Part shown: positions 15,762-18,645 of the stretch, piece after piece
How positions within the stretch are numbered: the stretch's first letter is position 1
Layout of the letters: each line of letters opens with the position of its first letter
From: Cytophagaceae bacterium UBA7467
GTDB lineage: Bacteria > Bacteroidota > Bacteroidia > Cytophagales > Spirosomataceae
Length of the DNA stretch: 18,645 bases
Direction of reading: 5' to 3'
Assembly: GCA_002479785.1 (NCBI GenBank)
Contig: DLPD01000026.1
Location: forward strand, 12,371 to 31,015
Position numbers and translations under genes: made by a program
Notes under the pieces: model-generated
The model's database searches: none
What the model saw: the letters and a program-made list of their open reading frames with translations, nothing else
What the model was told of the DNA's origin: nothing

Positions 15762-16166
15762 GAAAAGGATTCAGAACCTAATTTAGAGAATGTTCGTTTA
15801 CAACCCGAATCGCAAGTAGCCGCTCCTGCAACGACCGTAATGGAGGAATCTGTAAAAGAAGAATTCGTTGCCTCGGTTCCTGCTACAGAGAAAAAGGACG
15901 AAGTAGCAGAAATCATCACCGTTCGCCTAGACATCAATCCCATAGTAGAAGAAGAAGAAGTGAAGCCCGTTTTCACCCGGCAAAAACGCAGAAAATCCCT
16001 TTTCGGGAAAATCGTAGGTGAAATCAGACAAGCCTTGGATGGGGAGCCTGTGAATTGGCAAAAACTAAAAGAGGGCAACACCGCCTTTGAAAACAGCATA
16101 CACACCGTAGCCAATACCTACGTAAAAACAGAAGAGAATTTTAAACGTACCTTACAATTACAATAA
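15762..16166 (+). pseudogene. Out-of-frame C-terminal remnant of the anti-sigma gene
   Basis: From 15762 a frame shifted by -1 relative to the preceding gene is open to TAA at 16164-16166; its first ATG is at 15840. It encodes a Glu/Lys/Val-rich polar linker followed by a short basic region (QKRRKSLFGKIVGEIRQ) and a C-terminal segment ending in FKRTLQLQ. It has no signal peptide and no convincing start of its own, which suits the extracytoplasmic end of the upstream protein. The stretch 15745-15761 is closed in both relevant frames, so at least two changes separate the halves. Alternatively it is a separate small gene starting at 15840. Confidence 0.55.
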
Positions 16167-16168
16167 AT

Positions 16169-17347
16169 ATGAAAAAGATCATCACCATCATCTGCCTAGT
16201 AATGAGCACCATGAGTCTATTTGCCAAAGAAGCACAAGATTCGCTCTTGTTAAAAATTGACAAACGCAACCAAACACTCTTGGAGGCTGGAAGTTCAAAA
16301 CGTACGCTCCGAGAAGAACTCGAAATCGCCTTCTCTAAAAAAGGCTTGGTATTAAGTGATAGCCTTTGGCAAAATATCAGACAAGCGATTAAAACAGATT
16401 CGGATGGGGATAGCAGTCTTTCTGTTCGGATAGGAAATAGCCAAGTGAAGATTGGGATATTTAAGTCGGGAGTGGGTACTAGACAGTCGGTAGTCGGAAG
16501 TGGGCAGTCGGCAGTGGACAGTCGGCAGTGGTCAGGTAAAAAAGAAGAAGTACGTGTAGGATTAGACGGTGTACACGTAAAAGATGGAAACGAAGAAACG
16601 CACGTGACATGGGACGGCGTATACCACCGAGAAGGGAATGAGGTGACGAAAGTGATTTGGGGAAAAGATTCCACTAAAATCAAGCGCCCTAATCTGTACA
16701 GCAGAAGAGGTTTGAACTTCTACTTGGGGCTAAATGCCTTGACAGGTGTGGAGCATGAAGTGGCTATTCCGTATCCAGGTGCGCCAGCCTACGTTCCAAA
16801 CTTCACGCTAGATCCCATGGGCTCACGCTATGCGAGTATTGAAATCTCCCGTTTCGTAACACTTTCAGAAGGCAAGAAATCTGCCTTCCGTTTAGGCTAT
16901 GGTCTGGAAATCGATTGGTATAACTTCCGCTTTGACCATAACCGCATCGCAACAAAAGGGCCTAATGGGGTGCAATTCACAACGATTACATCCTCTACGG
17001 GAAAAGAAGTGGCGATGAGCAAGAACAAGATGAGCGTGTCCTACCTGACATTGCCTATTATGCCTCATTTTGCTTTTGATAAGAAATCAGCCGTTCAAAT
17101 GATTGCGATCGGTGGTTATGTTTCCTATCGATTAGATACCTGGACCAAAGCGATCGAGGAAGAGAGTGGAAACTTACGTAAAGAGACGAGCAATTTATAT
17201 GTAAATCCATTCCGATATGGTGTAAGAGCTGAATTTGCGCTTCGTCATTTTCCTGATTTGTTCTTTAGTTATGATTTGAGTCCTCTTTTTGAGCCGGGCA
17301 AAGGTCCAGAAATGCGTGGATTAGCCTTTGGAATCCGATTATTGTAA
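16169..17347 (+). CDS. Exported protein, possible outer-membrane beta-barrel, with internal tandem repeat
   Basis: This 392-residue protein begins with a signal peptide (MKKIITIICLVMSTMSLFA, cleavage near residue 20). A helical, charged segment (21-85) is followed by a repeat-encoded stretch (residues 99-122). Two tandem 16-residue units starting DGVHVKDG and DGVYHREG follow (133-148, 149-164). The C-terminal half (about 175-392) has alternating hydrophobic/polar strands and ends in aromatic-to-aliphatic strands (LAFGIRLL), as in Bacteroidota outer-membrane beta-barrel proteins. I do not recognise a specific family. It starts 2 bases after the anti-sigma remnant, so it is likely co-transcribed with the sigma factor and may be its output or sensor. 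The reading frame depends on the exact length of the heptamer repeat. Confidence 0.75.
   Translation: MKKIITIICLVMSTMSLFAKEAQDSLLLKIDKRNQTLLEAGSSKRTLREELEIAFSKKGLVLSDSLWQNIRQAIKTDSDGDSSLSVRIGNSQVKIGIFKSGVGTRQSVVGSGQSAVDSRQWSGKKEEVRVGLDGVHVKDGNEETHVTWDGVYHREGNEVTKVIWGKDSTKIKRPNLYSRRGLNFYLGLNALTGVEHEVAIPYPGAPAYVPNFTLDPMGSRYASIEISRFVTLSEGKKSAFRLGYGLEIDWYNFRFDHNRIATKGPNGVQFTTITSSTGKEVAMSKNKMSVSYLTLPIMPHFAFDKKSAVQMIAIGGYVSYRLDTWTKAIEEESGNLRKETSNLYVNPFRYGVRAEFALRHFPDLFFSYDLSPLFEPGKGPEMRGLAFGIRLL
16463..16532 (+). repeat. Heptanucleotide tandem repeat, ten units, inside a coding sequence
   Basis: Ten consecutive 7-base units fit the consensus NAGTSGG; examples are CAGTCGG, TAGTCGG, AAGTGGG and CAGTGGA. 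Unit 3 (TACTAGA, 16477-16483) is degenerate. CAGTCGG and CAGTGGN alternate in the last four units. The array is 70 bases, not a multiple of three, and encodes Ser/Gln/Gly/Val-rich peptide. Similar heptamer-based arrays are known to me from Bacteroidota genomes, usually between genes. Confidence 0.9.
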
Positions 17348-17366
17348 AAATTTATTAGAAATTTTT
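17346..17366 (+). terminator. Possible weak terminator after the exported-protein gene
   Basis: AAAAATTT (17346-17353) and AAATTTTT (17359-17366) form a perfect 8-bp stem with a 5-base loop, starting within the stop codon of the preceding gene. The stem is entirely A-T, so termination strength is doubtful. Confidence 0.35.
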
Positions 17367-17376
17367 CACGGATGTG

Positions 17377-17407
17377 TTTGCGGAAATGAAAAAATGAGCT
17401 ACTTTTG
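17377..17407 (+). promoter_or_regulatory. Bacteroidota-type promoter of the tRNA-tuf operon
   Basis: TTTG at 17377-17380, a 19-base spacer and TACTTTTG at 17400-17407 match the Bacteroidota primary-sigma consensus TTTG-N19-TAnnTTTG exactly. Transcription would start about 5-8 bases downstream, near 17412-17415, leaving a leader of about 35 bases before tRNA-Tyr. Confidence 0.8.
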
Positions 17408-17414
17408 CGAACTA

Positions 17415-17438
17415 TTTCAGTGGAACGTTACACTGAAA
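17415..17438 (+). promoter_or_regulatory. Near-perfect 24-bp palindrome at the tRNA-operon start
   Basis: TTTCAGTG (17415-17422) pairs with CACTGAAA (17431-17438), and the centre contains AACGTT. Only one pair of positions (17423 and 17430) breaks the symmetry. It lies right at the predicted transcription start, so it could be an operator or a 5' hairpin of the tRNA precursor. Confidence 0.6.
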
Positions 17439-17449
17439 GCACAAAAGAA

Positions 17450-17535
17450 GGGGATATACCAGAGCGGCCAAATGGGGCAGACTGTAAATCTGCTGGTGAA
17501 TGCCTACGGTGGTTCGAATCCATCTGTCCCCACCA
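17450..17535 (+). tRNA. tRNA-Tyr (anticodon GTA)
   Basis: The acceptor stem GGGGATA (17450-17456) pairs with TGTCCCC ending at 17531, with discriminator A at 17532 and an encoded CCA at 17533-17535. The anticodon stem GCAGA/TCTGC encloses the loop CTGTAAA, with anticodon GTA at 17484-17486. The long variable arm and the GGTTCGAATCC T-arm are as expected for a tyrosine tRNA. It is the first gene after the promoter at 17377-17407. Confidence 0.96.
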
Positions 17536-17576
17536 TTTTTTTAACCTTGAATCCTTTCTACAGGAGGATTCAGCAA

Positions 17577-17649
17577 GCGGGAGTAGCTCATTTGGTAGAG
17601 CGATAGCCTTCCAAGCTATAGGTGGCGGGTTCGAGCCCCGTCTCCCGCT
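17577..17649 (+). tRNA. tRNA-Gly (anticodon TCC)
   Basis: The acceptor stem GCGGGAG (17577-17583) pairs with CTCCCGC (17642-17648), followed by discriminator T. The anticodon stem ATAGC/GCTAT encloses CTTCCAA, with anticodon TCC at 17610-17612. The T-arm GGGTTCGAGCCC is intact. CCA is not encoded (CGA follows), so it must be added after transcription. Confidence 0.96.
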
Positions 17650-17666
17650 CGAAACGAAAAAATGTT

Positions 17667-17699
17667 GCTAAGGGAGAAATCCCTCTTAGCGATATTTTT
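17667..17699 (+). terminator. Terminator-like hairpin between tRNA-Gly and tRNA-Thr
   Basis: GCTAAGGGA (17667-17675) pairs with TCCC and TTAGC (17680-17683, 17686-17690), with a 2-base bulge and a GAAA tetraloop. T residues follow at 17695-17699. The same T tract forms part of TATTTTTG (17693-17700), a perfect TAnnTTTG -7 element, although no TTTG lies at the right distance upstream. It could end the Tyr-Gly transcript, be a processing hairpin, or mark a restart for tRNA-Thr and tuf. Confidence 0.55.
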
Positions 17700-17743
17700 G
17701 TTTTGGTTAGTCGAAAGAGATTAACAAGAGGCCGCAAGGTTAT

Positions 17744-17815
<72 letters not shown>

Positions 17816-17844
17816 CTACGATTAAGCAAGCCCCATTGAACGAG

Positions 17845-17852
17845 TACATTTG
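17845..17852 (+). promoter_or_regulatory. Possible -7 element upstream of tuf
   Basis: TACATTTG matches TAnnTTTG and lies 35 bases before the tuf ATG, between tRNA-Thr and tuf. No TTTG is found 18-21 bases upstream, so it may be a weak or secondary promoter, or chance. Confidence 0.3.
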
Positions 17853-17887
17853 AAACTTTTTATAACTAAATTAAGAACTAAATAATC

Positions 17888-18645
<758 letters not shown>

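Noticed and set aside
16463..16532. CRISPR-like array
   Set aside because: Units are 7 bases, contiguous and without spacers, so it is a short tandem repeat.
16141..16683. Minus-strand open frame of 180 residues opposite the exported-protein gene
   Set aside because: It is a shadow frame created by the heptamer repeat (LSTADCPLPTTD-type peptide) and lacks a start context or known domain.
17328..17671. Plus-strand open frames of 92 and 88 residues across the tRNA genes
   Set aside because: They are translations of tRNA-Tyr and tRNA-Gly, which fold as complete tRNAs.

Overview
The window is a core-genome stretch of a Bacteroidota bacterium, most likely of the Cytophagales type. The phylum is inferred from four things: an alternative complex III (ACIII) cluster leading into a cytochrome c oxidase cluster; A-rich leaders without Shine-Dalgarno sequences; a promoter matching the Bacteroidota TTTG-N19-TAnnTTTG consensus; and a degenerate AGTSGG-type heptamer repeat of a kind I recall from Bacteroidota genomes. 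The family-level guess is weak. I see no CRISPR array, insertion sequence, prophage or plasmid gene.

Positions 1-8951 hold a one-strand respiratory operon: the C-terminal part of actB (cut by the window edge), actC, actD, actE and actF of ACIII (quinol:cytochrome c oxidoreductase), then coxB and coxA, subunits II and I of an A1-type aa3 oxidase. ACIII oxidises menaquinol, electrons pass through the ActE lipoprotein cytochrome to CuA of CoxB, and CoxA reduces oxygen. A strong terminator-like hairpin follows coxA.

Positions 9020-14007 continue on the same strand with haem A synthesis (ctaA, ctaB), two adjacent subunit III paralogues, a subunit IV-like protein, a SCO copper chaperone, a DUF420 (CtaM/YozB-like) assembly protein and an unnamed 96-residue CxxC membrane protein. 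Genes are nearly contiguous. A second terminator-like hairpin lies inside the first codons of the SCO gene, so the module may be read as structural and assembly segments with graded expression.

Positions 14008-14814 (minus strand) encode glutamate racemase MurI. Divergent from it, 14918-17347 hold an ECF sigma factor with a TTG start, a gene for a putative membrane anti-sigma protein that is broken by at least two lesions, and a signal-peptide protein that may be an outer-membrane barrel. The last carries an in-frame heptanucleotide tandem repeat of ten units.

Positions 17377-18645 hold a promoter, tRNA-Tyr, tRNA-Gly, tRNA-Thr and the 5' part of tuf (EF-Tu), an arrangement also known from the E. 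coli tyrU-glyT-thrT-tufB operon.

Most of the window is known biology. The items most worth a second look are the heptamer repeat, the coding-overlapping hairpin in the SCO gene, the broken anti-sigma gene, the 96-residue CxxC protein, and the palindrome at the tRNA-operon start.
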